Assembly (NCBI RefSeq): GCF_039542305.1 | Contig: NZ_BAABHW010000001.1 | Span: 744,001 to 808,000, forward strand | Reading direction: 5' to 3' | DNA: 64,000 nt | Source of the DNA: Roseibacterium beibuensis | GTDB lineage: Bacteria; Pseudomonadota; Alphaproteobacteria; Rhodobacterales; Rhodobacteraceae | Part shown: positions 34,303 through 43,052 of the stretch, one piece after another | Layout of the letters: each line of letters starts with the position of its first letter | Position numbering within the stretch: position 1 is the first letter of the stretch | Notes under the pieces: generated by a model | What the model saw: only the letters and a program-made list of their open reading frames with translations | Databases searched by the model: none | What the model was told of the DNA's origin: nothing | Translations under genes and position numbers: made by a program

Positions 34303-35033
34303 GACGGTTCCTCGTCCTGCAACTGCGCCCCGAGACCGAGGCCGCCGACGAGGAGTTCGACGCCTTTCTCGACCGTGGCGGGCTGAGCGCCGCCGAGGTG
34401 CATCGCATCCGGCTGGACGAGGCGCCGCTGCCCGCGCTGTCGCTGGACGATTATGCGGGCATCATCGTCGGCGGCGGTCCGGGATGCGTCAGCGATGCGC
34501 CCGAGGACAAGGACCCGCTGGAAGCCCGGATCGAGGCCGACATCCTGTCGCTCATGCCCGAGGTCCTGTCGCGGGACATGCCCTTCATGGGCTGTTGCTA
34601 CGGCATGGGCATCCTGGGCCACACGCTGGGCGGCACGGTCGCAAAGGGCCGCTATGGCGAGCCGATCGGCGGCGTCGATTGCACGATGACAGAGGCGGGG
34701 GCGGCCGACCCGATCCTTGCCGATCTGCCGCGCGACTTCCGCGCGCTGGTGGGCCACAAGGAAGCGGTCGAAACCCTGCCCGAGGGGGCCGTTCACCTGG
34801 TCGCCTCGGCCCCGTGCCCGTTCCAGATGATCCGGGCCGGGCGCAACGTCTATGCCACGCAGTTCCACCCCGAAGCCAAGGGGCAGAATTTCGCCAACCG
34901 CATCCGCATCTACCGCGATCGCGGCTATTTCGACCCGTCCGACGCCGAGGCGCTGACCGAGGCCTGCCTTGCCGAAGAGATCACCGTGCCGGAGCGCATC
35001 CTGTCGAATTTCACCCGTCGTTTCGGCGGATAA
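34299..35033 (+). CDS. Class I glutamine amidotransferase-like protein
   Basis: This 244-residue GATase1 domain has the nucleophile C100 in G-C-C-Y-G (MPFMGCCYGMG) and the catalytic His in QFHPEAKG near residue 191. The oxyanion region is IIVGGGPG near 56-62. It is a stand-alone glutaminase-type protein similar to GuaA-like amidotransferases that lack a synthetase domain. ATG 34299 overlaps the GNAT stop. It may hydrolyse gamma-glutamyl compounds or supply ammonia to an unknown partner. Confidence 0.88.
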   Translation: MRRFLVLQLRPETEAADEEFDAFLDRGGLSAAEVHRIRLDEAPLPALSLDDYAGIIVGGGPGCVSDAPEDKDPLEARIEADILSLMPEVLSRDMPFMGCCYGMGILGHTLGGTVAKGRYGEPIGGVDCTMTEAGAADPILADLPRDFRALVGHKEAVETLPEGAVHLVASAPCPFQMIRAGRNVYATQFHPEAKGQNFANRIRIYRDRGYFDPSDAEALTEACLAEEITVPERILSNFTRRFGG

Positions 35034-35160
35034 CGTGCTCGTGAACGTTGGAAAATAATCCGTTTCCGGGCGCTTAGCGTAACTCTTTCGAAAGACAAGA
35101 CTTGGGTCGCGACCCTCGCGCCCCATATTCTTGGATGAGAGACAGGACAGGGTGACCCCC

Positions 35161-36258
<1,098 letters not shown>

Positions 36259-36299
36259 CCCGTCGCCTGCGCGGCGCTCCTCCCAAGATCGCCGAAAGG

Positions 36300-36328
36300 C
36301 CCCCGCATCCTGTGCGGGGGTCTTTTTT
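36300..36328 (+). terminator. Rho-independent terminator after folE2
   Basis: CCCCCGCA (36300-36307) pairs with TGCGGGGG (36313-36320), with loop TCCTG, then TCTTTTTT (36321-36328). It separates folE2 from the convergent arsenite carrier gene. Confidence 0.92.
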
Positions 36329-36331
36329 ATC

Positions 36332-37339
36332 TCAGGTGAACCGTGCCCGCGTGCGGTTGGCGAAGGCCACAAGGGACAGCATCACCGGGACCTCCACCAG
36401 CACCCCCACCACGGTCGCCAGCGCCGCGCCCGAGTTCAGGCCGAACAGGCTTATCGCGACAGCGACGGCCAGTTCGAAGAAGTTCGACGTCCCGATCAGG
36501 GCGCAGGGCGCGGCAATGCGGTGCGGCACGCGCAGCATGTAGGCCGCCGCGTAGGCCAGCGCGAAAATGCCATAGGATTGCAGCAGGATCGGCACCGCGA
36601 TCAGGGCGATCACCTGCGGGCGGTCCAAAATCACTTGCCCCTGCAAGCCGAACAGGATCACCACTGTCGCGATCAGCCCGATCACCGACCACGGTTTCAC
36701 CCGGTTGCGAAACGCCTCGATCCGGTCCTCGCTGCCCAGCCGTGCACGGGTCCAGAGGCCCGCGGCCAAGGGCAGCGCCACGAACAGCACCACCGACAGG
36801 ATCAGCGTGCCCCAGGGCACGGCGATATCCGTGACCCCCAGCAGGAAGGCCACGATGGGGGCGAAGGCGAAGACCATCACCACGTCGTTCACCGAGACCT
36901 GCAACAGCGTGTAGCTTTCATCGCCCCGGGTCAGGTGCGACCAGACGAAGACCATCGCCGTGCAGGGCGCGGCGCCGAGCAGGATCAAACCGGCGATGTA
37001 TTGCTGGGCATCCTCGGGGGCGATCAGGTCGGCAAAGACCACCTCGAAGAACAGGACGCCAAGCGCCGCCATGGTGAAGGGCTTGATCAGCCAGTTCACC
37101 GCCAGCGTGATGGCGAGACCGCGCGGCTGTTTCACCACGTCCTTCAGGCTGCCTGGGTCGACGCCCACCATCATCGGGTAGACCATCGCCCAGATCAGGA
37201 CGGCCACGACAAGGTTGACGCTGGCCAGTTCAGCCGCCGCGATGGCCTCGACAAGGCCGGGCAGGGTGGCACCGATGGCAATGCCCGCCACCATGGCCAG
37301 GGCGATCCAGACGGACAGGTAGCGTTCGAACAGGCCCAT
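36332..37339 (-). CDS. ACR3-family arsenite efflux carrier
   Basis: This 335-residue inner-membrane protein has about ten helices. The invariant ACR3 cysteine is C126 in GAAPCTAMVFVWS, and the family motifs NWLIKPF and SFGI-like IGTSNFFELAVAVAI are present. It exports arsenite (and sometimes antimonite) with the proton gradient. No arsR, arsC or arsH lies beside it, so it is an isolated copy whose regulation is unclear. Length and topology are normal for the family. Confidence 0.93.
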   Translation of the reverse strand: MGLFERYLSVWIALAMVAGIAIGATLPGLVEAIAAAELASVNLVVAVLIWAMVYPMMVGVDPGSLKDVVKQPRGLAITLAVNWLIKPFTMAALGVLFFEVVFADLIAPEDAQQYIAGLILLGAAPCTAMVFVWSHLTRGDESYTLLQVSVNDVVMVFAFAPIVAFLLGVTDIAVPWGTLILSVVLFVALPLAAGLWTRARLGSEDRIEAFRNRVKPWSVIGLIATVVILFGLQGQVILDRPQVIALIAVPILLQSYGIFALAYAAAYMLRVPHRIAAPCALIGTSNFFELAVAVAISLFGLNSGAALATVVGVLVEVPVMLSLVAFANRTRARFT

Positions 37340-37485
37340 GGCGGCGATCTCCGAGGTGTTGCTGCGCAGTTTTGCGCGCCTTGGACTGGACGGGCGCGGC
37401 GTTCAAGCCCTTCGCCGGGTTTCGCCAGCGGTGCGGCGCAATGGCGACAGGCGATGCGCCGCGCGGAACCGGACCGGGTTCCAAT

Positions 37486-37521
37486 GAAAAAGCGGCCCCG
37501 GCGCCTGGGCCGGTGACCGCT
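37486..37521 (-). terminator. Rho-independent terminator (minus strand)
   Basis: On the minus strand AGCGG pairs with CCGCT (outer, 37517-37521 with 37491-37495) and CCGGC pairs with GCCGG (inner, 37509-37513 with 37498-37502), followed by T residues (A-run 37487-37491 on plus). It lies 25 bp after the stop of the small Tat lipoprotein. Confidence 0.78.
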
Positions 37522-37545
37522 TCGTCATGAACAGCTTTGATCGCC

Positions 37546-37860
37546 TCAGCAGGTGCGCGGACCGCGGCCCTGGCCGCCCGGATCGACGATCGGGCCGTTA
37601 TCGGCGTCGGTGTAGCCGGTGTAGTAGCCCCGGCGCCCGCCGCGCCCGCAGCCAGCGGGGTCGATGATCGGGCCGTTGTCGGAGTCGGTGATGCCGCTGG
37701 CATAGCCAACGGGCACACAGCCGGTTGCCGCCGCCGTCCCAAGGCCAAGGCCCCCGATCCCGAAGCCGCGCAGCATGGTGCGCCGGTTGAGGCCGCGCTT
37801 GGTGTCGATCTGGCTCTCGTCCAGCGTCGGCTTGGCCTTGTCTTCCTTCTTGTCCGTCAT
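37546..37860 (-). CDS. Small Tat-type lipoprotein with two TDxDNGPI repeats
   Basis: This 104-residue protein has a twin-arginine signal (RRTMLRGFG at residues 26-34), a hydrophobic Gly-rich core and a lipobox-like AATGC with Cys48. The mature part is two imperfect 21-residue repeats, 26 residues apart, with consensus G-x-T-D-x-D-N-G-P-I-x-D-P-x-G-x-G-R-G (residues 56-76 and 82-102), ending in Cys104. The acidic DxDNGxIxD core resembles a short calcium-binding loop. I know no function. The next gene on the strand also has TDSD motifs. Confidence 0.78.
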   Translation of the reverse strand: MTDKKEDKAKPTLDESQIDTKRGLNRRTMLRGFGIGGLGLGTAAATGCVPVGYASGITDSDNGPIIDPAGCGRGGRRGYYTGYTDADNGPIVDPGGQGRGPRTC

Positions 37861-37915
37861 CGGTCCTGTCCTCCGTGCGTGAATGGGTGGATTGAAAATT
37901 CAGGTTAAAATCGGC

Positions 37916-38119
37916 CTATCCCGCGTCCCTGTCATGGGCGGGGGCGGGGTGGCTGGTGTCTGAATCCGTGCTGTGCGCCGGTGCGGCGTCCGAATCGGTA
38001 TGCGCGTGCGCGTCGCTGTCGACGTCATGGCCACCGCCCGCAGGTCCGCGAGGATAGCGGATGGTGGCGATGTCATCGTCGGTCAGCGTTTTCTGGCCTT
38101 TTTGGTCCTGGGCGCCCAT
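37916..38119 (-). CDS. Small acidic/His-rich protein with TDSD repeats
   Basis: This 67-residue soluble protein starts at ATG 38119, after AAGGGGAC; an in-frame GTG lies 27 bp upstream but without as good a ribosome-binding site. The N-terminal segment TLTDDDIATIRYPRGPAGGG is ordered-looking; the C-terminal half alternates DSD, HAH, TDSD and APAH units and must be disordered and metal-binding. It lies 55 bp upstream of the Tat lipoprotein on the same strand. The shared TDSD motif links them. No function is known. Confidence 0.6.
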   Translation of the reverse strand: MGAQDQKGQKTLTDDDIATIRYPRGPAGGGHDVDSDAHAHTDSDAAPAHSTDSDTSHPAPAHDRDAG

Positions 38120-38332
38120 GGCGTCCCCTTTGTCCTGGCGGGCCACCCGAGGGCGGCTGGCGGGGGTTTGAGCTCCACCAAAGGGCCAAAATCGCCCTCA
38201 CTCTGGAACCTTTCCAAAAAAGGCTAACGACCAAATGACCTTGCGGCAACATTTTCCTGCGACAGGCTGCCACGGTTTTTCCAAGCGGGAGCGGGGTTTG
38301 CCCGGAAACCGCGCCCGCGCAGCCTCGGTCGC

Positions 38333-38338
38333 TTGACA
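38333..38338 (+). promoter_or_regulatory. Possible -35 element of trkH
   Basis: A perfect TTGACA lies 31 bp before the trkH ATG. The -10 region, 17-18 bp on, is GC-rich and weak (near AACGCT), so transcription would begin almost at the start codon. Only the -35 hexamer is clear. Confidence 0.3.
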
Positions 38339-38369
38339 GGGGGGGCGGCGCGCGCCAACGCTCCGCGCC

Positions 38370-39818
38370 ATGTTCGACCTGCGCCCCGTCGTCTATGTTC
38401 TCGGTCTTCTCGTGCTCGTGCTCGGGGCGACGATGATCGTGCCGCTCGCCTTCGATCTCGCGGCGGGCAACGGGCATTGGGGCCCCTTCGCCGAGGCCAT
38501 GGCGATCACCACCGTCACGGGGCTGCTACTGACGCTGGCCTGCGCCAATGGGGTGAGCGAGGGCCTGTCGATCCAGCAGACCTTTCTGCTGACCACCGGC
38601 GTCTGGCTGGTCCTTCCGATTTTCGGGGCGCTGCCCTTCGTGCTCGGCGCGACCGAGGCACGCTATGTCGACGCTTTCTTCGAGGCGATGTCGGGCCTGA
38701 CCACGACCGGGGCGACGGTGTTTTCGGGGCTCGACGATCTGCCCGTGGGGCTGAACCTCTGGCGCGGGTTGATGCAATGGTTCGGCGGCATCGGGATCAT
38801 CGTCGTGGCCATGGTGTTCCTGCCCGAGCTGCGCGTGGGCGGCATGCAGATCTTCCGCTCCGAGGCGTTCGACACGATGGGCAAGATCCTGCCCCGCGCG
38901 ACCGAGATCGCGGCGCGGATCTCGGTGATCTACCTGGGCCTGACGGTCGCCTGTGCGCTGACCTATGCCGCGCTGGGGATGCCGGGGTTCGACGCGCTGA
39001 TGCATGCGCTGACGACCATCTCGACAGGGGGATTCTCCAATCGCGATGCGTCTTTCGGCGCGTATCAGGGGCCGCTGGAATACGTGGCCGCCGTGTTCAT
39101 CATCCTCGCGAGCCTGCCCTTCGTCCGCTACATCCAGCTGGTCGCGGGCACCGCGCGCCCGATCCTGCGCGACAGCCAGGTGCGCGCCTATATCGCGACG
39201 ATCCTTCTGCTGACCGTGTTCCTGACGCTCTACCGGGTGATTGCCAATGACGACCATTGGGAACACGGTTTCCGCGAGGGGATCTTCAACGTCACCTCGA
39301 TCATCTCGGGGACGGGCTATGCCAGCGTCGACTACCAGCTGTGGGGGCCGGTGCCGGTGGTGATCTTCTTTTTCGTCGGCCTGATCGGCGGCTGCGCCGG
39401 GTCGACCTCCTGCTCGATCAAGGTGTTCCGCTACCAGTTGCTCTTCGCCTCGATCGCCACGCAGGTGCGCCGCCTTTACGCCCCCCACGGCGTGTTCGAG
39501 CCGCGCTACGAGGGCCGCCCGATCTCGGAAGAGATCCTGTCCTCGGTCATGGCCTTCTTCGTGCTGTTCTTCGTGTCGCTCGGCATCGTCTCGGTGGCGC
39601 TGGGGCTGACCGGGCTGGATTTCATCACCTCGGTCTCGGGGGCCGCGGCGGCGCTGGGCAATATCGGGCCGGGGCTGGGCGATACCATCGGACCCTCGGG
39701 CAATTTCGCATCGCTCAACGATGCCGCGAAATGGATCCTGTCGCTGGCCATGCTGGTGGGACGGCTGGAACTGATGGCGGTTTTCGTGCTGTTCACTACC
39801 GCCTTCTGGCGGACGTGA
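38370..39818 (+). CDS. trkH: TrkH-family potassium uptake protein
   Basis: This 482-residue K+ channel-like transporter has four pore-loop repeats. Selectivity-filter segments are visible as SGLTTTGATVFSG, TTISTGGFSNRD, SIISGTGYASVD and AALGNIGPGLG, each with the filter glycine. The helix pattern is normal. It works with cytoplasmic TrkA, which is not in the window. The gene is monocistronic and ends just before three perfect palindromes. No Shine-Dalgarno is obvious, in line with a possibly leaderless mRNA. Confidence 0.94.
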   Translation: MFDLRPVVYVLGLLVLVLGATMIVPLAFDLAAGNGHWGPFAEAMAITTVTGLLLTLACANGVSEGLSIQQTFLLTTGVWLVLPIFGALPFVLGATEARYVDAFFEAMSGLTTTGATVFSGLDDLPVGLNLWRGLMQWFGGIGIIVVAMVFLPELRVGGMQIFRSEAFDTMGKILPRATEIAARISVIYLGLTVACALTYAALGMPGFDALMHALTTISTGGFSNRDASFGAYQGPLEYVAAVFIILASLPFVRYIQLVAGTARPILRDSQVRAYIATILLLTVFLTLYRVIANDDHWEHGFREGIFNVTSIISGTGYASVDYQLWGPVPVVIFFFVGLIGGCAGSTSCSIKVFRYQLLFASIATQVRRLYAPHGVFEPRYEGRPISEEILSSVMAFFVLFFVSLGIVSVALGLTGLDFITSVSGAAAALGNIGPGLGDTIGPSGNFASLNDAAKWILSLAMLVGRLELMAVFVLFTTAFWRT

Positions 39819-39823
39819 GGGGC

Positions 39824-39889
39824 GGAAATCTCGAGATTTCCGGACCGGAAAAGCCGGCTTTTCCGGCGTTTTCCGTTGCGGAAAACGCC
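39824..39889. repeat. Three back-to-back perfect palindromes
   Basis: Palindrome 1 is GGAAATCTCGAGATTTCC (39824-39841). Palindrome 2 spans 39845-39866 with half-site CCGGAAAAGCC. Palindrome 3 is GGCGTTTTCCG-ttg-CGGAAAACGCC (39865-39889). They fill the gap between the convergent trkH and flavoprotein genes and could serve as a bidirectional terminator, though T-runs are within the arms rather than after them. Confidence 0.85.
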
Positions 39890-39893
39890 CCCC

Positions 39894-41096
39894 TCACCGC
39901 GTGGCGATGGCCCGTCCTGCCGCCACGCCCGAGGACCAGGCCCACTGGAAATTGTAGCCGCCCAGCCAGCCGGTCACGTCCAGCGCCTCGCCGATGACGA
40001 AGAGGCCGGGGACCAGCGCGCTTTCCATCGTCTTGGAACTGATCGCATCGGTTGCCACGCCGCCCAAGGTGACCTCCGCCGTGCGGTAGCCTTCGGAGGA
40101 GGTCGGCGTCAGCTCCCACCGGGTCAACTGGTCGGTCAGCGTGCGCAGCGCGGCGTCGGACTGGTCGGCAAGATTGCCCGCAAGGCCCAATTCGGCGGCC
40201 AGGTGCAGGGCGAGTTTGCGGGGCAGGATCTCGGACAGGACCGTGGAGAGCGCCTTTCCGCCAGCCTCGGCACGGCGGGCGCGCAGATGTTCGAACAGGT
40301 CGAGATCGGGGCGCAGGCAGACCGACAAGCTGTCGCCCTCGCGCCAATAGGACGAGATCTGCAGCACCGCCGGGCCGGAGAGGCCCCGATGGGTAAACAG
40401 CATCGCCTCGTCGAAGCTGGCGCCGTTGCAGGTGATGCGCGTGTCCACCGCCGTGCCGGGCAGGTCGGCGAAACCGGCCTTGCGCGTCTCGTCGAAGGTC
40501 AGCGGCACGAGGGCAGGGCGCGTCTCGGTCACGCGGTGGCCGAATTGCGCGGCGATGCGGTAGGCCAGCCCCGTCGCGCCCATCTTGGGGATCGACTTGC
40601 CCCCCGTGGCCAGAACGAGGTTCCGCGCGGTGACGCTGCGCGGCGTGCCGCCTTGCGTGACCTCGACCCGGAAAAGTCCATCGGCCTGGGTGATCTCGCC
40701 CGGGTCGGCCTCGAGCCACAGATCGGCCCCGGCGCGGTCCATCTCGGCCCGCAGGAGCGCGATGATGTCCTTGGCGGAGCGGTCGCAGAACAGCTGGCCC
40801 AGAGTCTTTTCGTGCCACGCGATGCCGTGGCGGTCGACGAGGTCGATGAAATCCCACTGGGTGTAGCGGCTGAGGGCGGATTTCGGGAAATGCGGGTTCT
40901 CGCCGAGGAAATTTTCGGCCTCGGTGTAGAGATTGGTGAAGTTGCAGCGCCCGCCGCCCGAGATGCGGATTTTCTCGCCCGGCGCCTTGGCGTGGTCGAT
41001 GACCAGCGTGCCGGGGCCGGAATGGGCCGCGCACATCATCCCCGCCGCGCCCGCGCCGAGGATCAGGGTGGTCACGTCTGTCGGTTTCGCACTCAT
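39894..41096 (-). CDS. HI0933/BaiN-family FAD-dependent oxidoreductase
   Basis: This 400-residue flavoprotein has an N-terminal FAD motif, LGAGAAGMMCA (residues 13-23), the family signature EKIRISGGGRCNFTN near residues 41-55, and C-terminal DVTGWLGGYNFQWAWSSG, which contacts FAD. The substrate of this family is unclear in most bacteria; relatives include BaiN and YhiN. The start is ATG 41096. It converges on trkH across three palindromes and lies downstream of repeat copy C. Confidence 0.9.
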   Translation of the reverse strand: MSAKPTDVTTLILGAGAAGMMCAAHSGPGTLVIDHAKAPGEKIRISGGGRCNFTNLYTEAENFLGENPHFPKSALSRYTQWDFIDLVDRHGIAWHEKTLGQLFCDRSAKDIIALLRAEMDRAGADLWLEADPGEITQADGLFRVEVTQGGTPRSVTARNLVLATGGKSIPKMGATGLAYRIAAQFGHRVTETRPALVPLTFDETRKAGFADLPGTAVDTRITCNGASFDEAMLFTHRGLSGPAVLQISSYWREGDSLSVCLRPDLDLFEHLRARRAEAGGKALSTVLSEILPRKLALHLAAELGLAGNLADQSDAALRTLTDQLTRWELTPTSSEGYRTAEVTLGGVATDAISSKTMESALVPGLFVIGEALDVTGWLGGYNFQWAWSSGVAAGRAIATR

Positions 41097-41131
41097 CGAG
41101 GGATTGCGCCGCCTTTGGCGTCGCCCGGCGA

Positions 41132-41200
41132 GCGCCGCACGGGGCATCGAGCCCCGCGCGGCGCTGGCGCCTCCGGCGGGCATATTTGAAGGATAAAGAT
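41132..41200 (-). repeat. TTTATCC...AAATATGC repeat, copy C, with compound hairpin
   Basis: Read on the minus strand, the core ATCTTTATCCTTCAAATATG plus C (41200-41180) is followed by a compound hairpin at 41164-41132. On the plus strand this is GCGCCG-ca-CGGGGC-atcga-GCCCCG-cg-CGGCGC. Both stems are perfect. It has the same architecture as copy D but different bases. It lies between the J-domain stop and the flavoprotein start. Confidence 0.85.
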
Positions 41201-41234
41201 CAAGACGCGATCCCGGGCGGGCGCATCATTTCGC

Positions 41235-41867
41235 TCAATCCCCGAAATTGCGGCTGTCCTTGATCTGGTCCCAGGCCCAGACGACCTCTTGCAGGCGGTC
41301 TTCGTCCGAGCGGTCGCCGCCGTTCATGTCCGGGTGGAGTACCTTGATGAGGGCCTTGTAGCTCTTGCGGATCTCGGCCTTGGTCCAGTGATCCTTGGCG
41401 TCGAGGATCTCGATCGCGCGGCGTTCGGTGGGCGGCAGGCGGCGGCCGGTCGACCCGTTCGAGCGGCCCGGGTTGCGCGTCGCGTTCTCGCCCAGCACCT
41501 GGTGCGGGTCCTCGATGCCGAGACGCGCCCAGGCGCGTTCCTCGGTCGATTTCTTGAACGGCTTGGTCGGGCGGTCCCAGACCCGGTCGCGGTCCAGCTG
41601 CGCCTCCATCTCGGCCTCGGTGGTGCCTTCGAAGAAGTTCCACTTGAGATTGTATTCGCGCACATGGTCGCGGCAGAACCAGTAATAATCGTCCAGCACG
41701 TCGGGGGCCTTGGGCGCGCGATACTGGCCCGGCTCGTTGCAGCCGGGATGCTCGCAGACGCGCTGCGACGTCTCGAACGCGCCCGACATCCCGCGCCTGC
41801 CGGAGCGGCGCTTTTTCTTGTCGGTGGAGACGCGCAGGTCGAAATTGAACGGGTCTTTGTCACTCAT
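41235..41867 (-). CDS. J-domain protein with N-terminal zinc-binding region
   Basis: This 210-residue DnaJ-like cochaperone has its J domain at the C-terminus (about residues 145-205), with the HPD motif in KVLHPDMNGGD; it would stimulate DnaK. The N-terminal half has a Cys/His set, C-E-H-P-G-C-N and then WFCRDHV, that could bind zinc. This inverted layout is common in alphaproteobacteria. ATG 41867 is divergent from bolA 76 bp away. Repeat copy C follows the gene. Confidence 0.88.
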   Translation of the reverse strand: MSDKDPFNFDLRVSTDKKKRRSGRRGMSGAFETSQRVCEHPGCNEPGQYRAPKAPDVLDDYYWFCRDHVREYNLKWNFFEGTTEAEMEAQLDRDRVWDRPTKPFKKSTEERAWARLGIEDPHQVLGENATRNPGRSNGSTGRRLPPTERRAIEILDAKDHWTKAEIRKSYKALIKVLHPDMNGGDRSDEDRLQEVVWAWDQIKDSRNFGD

Positions 41868-41943
41868 GCTCGGCCCCTTCTCGACTCGGAACAGGCAGTT
41901 TAGGGTTTTGGACGGCAAGGGAAAGAGGCGAGGAGCGGATTTC

Positions 41944-42201
41944 GTGACGCGGACAGAGAAAATCAGATCACGACTGCAGGAGGCCTTCGCGCCCCGGGTT
42001 CTGGAGGTGGTCGATGACAGCGAACGCCACCGCGGTCATGCGGGCTACCAGGAGGGCGGCGAAAGCCATTTCCGGGTCCGCATCGAGAGCGAGAAATTCG
42101 ACGGGTTGTCGCGCGTCGCCCAGCATCGCGCCGTCCATGACGCGTTGGGAAAAGACCTCGTGTCGGAGATCCACGCGCTGGCGCTGAAGATCAGCGCCTG
42201 A
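41944..42201 (+). CDS. bolA: BolA-family protein
   Basis: This 85-residue protein has the BolA fold and the conserved H-x5-H-x-V segment (GGESHFRVRIES, then QHRAVHDALG), ending EIHALALKIS. BolA partners monothiol glutaredoxins in iron-sulfur and iron regulation. GTG 41944 follows GGAG. It is divergent from the J-domain gene and convergent, with 3 bp between, on DUF4177. No glutaredoxin lies in the window. Confidence 0.92.
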   Translation: MTRTEKIRSRLQEAFAPRVLEVVDDSERHRGHAGYQEGGESHFRVRIESEKFDGLSRVAQHRAVHDALGKDLVSEIHALALKISA

Positions 42202-42204
42202 GCC

Positions 42205-42591
42205 TTATTCGGCGGCGCGGTCGGCGGGGTCGGCCACGAGACGCCGCCCGGCGGCGGACGCTGCGGGCGGTTCGGCCCAGGCGTCCTCGGCACCCTCGGG
42301 GGCAGGGGCTTCGGCGGTGTCCTCGGGGTGCTCCGTCGCGGCCTCGTCTTCGTAAAAGATCTCGCGGCGGAAGATCAGGACGCAGCGCTTGACCGTCGAT
42401 TTCGTGCCAAGGCCCATGCCCTTGCGCTCGGTATCGTCGAACGTGTCGGCGCGGACATATTCCCAGCCCTCGGCGCCCATTTCGCCCAGGATCGTTTCGA
42501 GCGTGTAGGCAAAGCGATCAGCGCCCTTCAGACCCCTCACGCGCGGCGTCTTGTCGGGGGCGGGCACGACCTTGTACTCGAAATAGGGCAT
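42205..42591 (-). CDS. DUF4177-domain protein
   Basis: This 128-residue protein begins MPYFEYKVVPAP, the typical DUF4177 opening, and continues with LETILGEMGAEGWEYVRAD and a beta segment, KRCVLIFRRE. The C-terminal third is acidic and Ala/Pro-rich and probably disordered. The function is unknown. It converges on bolA with 3 bp between them. The domain (residues 1-75) is the only ordered part. Confidence 0.85.
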   Translation of the reverse strand: MPYFEYKVVPAPDKTPRVRGLKGADRFAYTLETILGEMGAEGWEYVRADTFDDTERKGMGLGTKSTVKRCVLIFRREIFYEDEAATEHPEDTAEAPAPEGAEDAWAEPPAASAAGRRLVADPADRAAE

Positions 42592-42682
42592 GGATCTCTC
42601 CGGAGCGCGGCGTTGGATCGGCGCGTCTTAGCCCGTGCCACGGGGCCGGGGCAAGGGGGATCGGGGCGCATAGCCCCAATCT

Positions 42683-42820
42683 TCACTCGGCTGGATGGCG
42701 GCGCCGGGCCTCGACCTCGATGCGGGCATCGAGTTTGCGGGTCTCGTGACGCATCAGCATGACACCGATCCCGGCCACGGCCAGGGCGATCACGGGGATG
42801 GCGATTTCAAAGGGCGTCAT
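42683..42820 (-). CDS. 45-residue single-helix membrane protein
   Basis: The ORF begins at ATG 42820, after AAGGAGG at ideal spacing, and encodes MTPFEIAIPVIALAVAGIG, a hydrophobic helix, then a basic/acidic tail, RHETRKLDARIEVEARRR. The strong ribosome-binding site and membrane topology support it. Its start overlaps the end of the 65-residue membrane ORF upstream by 14 bp. It is below usual gene-calling size. The function is unknown. Confidence 0.6.
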   Translation of the reverse strand: MTPFEIAIPVIALAVAGIGVMLMRHETRKLDARIEVEARRRHPAE

Positions 42821-43004
42821 GGGAAGCCTCCTTGCGCGTCATGCCAAGAATATAGTGTACAATGGCGTGCAATGCGAGTCCCGCAGGCGCCCAGATGGCC
42901 GTCATGACCGTCAGCGGGATGGCGTTATCGGTCAGCGGGCGCAGGACGGCAAAGCCGATCAGGCCCAGCCCGACCGCGTTCAGGACCCCCGCCAGCAGCT
43001 TCAC
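42807..43004 (-). CDS. 65-residue two-helix membrane protein, start uncertain
   Basis: The frame from GTG 43004 encodes MKLLAGVLNAVGLGLIGFAVL and a second hydrophobic stretch, IPLTVMTAIWAPAGLALHAIV. The frame is open up to the gatB stop (43053-43055) and that extra piece, RLRDELATRNRR, looks protein-like, so the true start may be a rarer codon upstream. GTG 43004 has no good ribosome-binding site. It is downstream of gatB and overlaps the 45-residue gene. The function is unknown. Confidence 0.55.
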   Translation of the reverse strand: MKLLAGVLNAVGLGLIGFAVLRPLTDNAIPLTVMTAIWAPAGLALHAIVHYILGMTRKEASHDAL

Positions 43005-43052
43005 CCGCCGGTTACGGGTGGCCAGTTCGTCGCGCAGGCGGGCCGCGCCATG

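Noticed and set aside
35050..35075. GGAAA...TTTCC dyad before folE2 as a Zur site
   Set aside because: It is too short and does not match the alphaproteobacterial Zur palindrome; no second copy is present.
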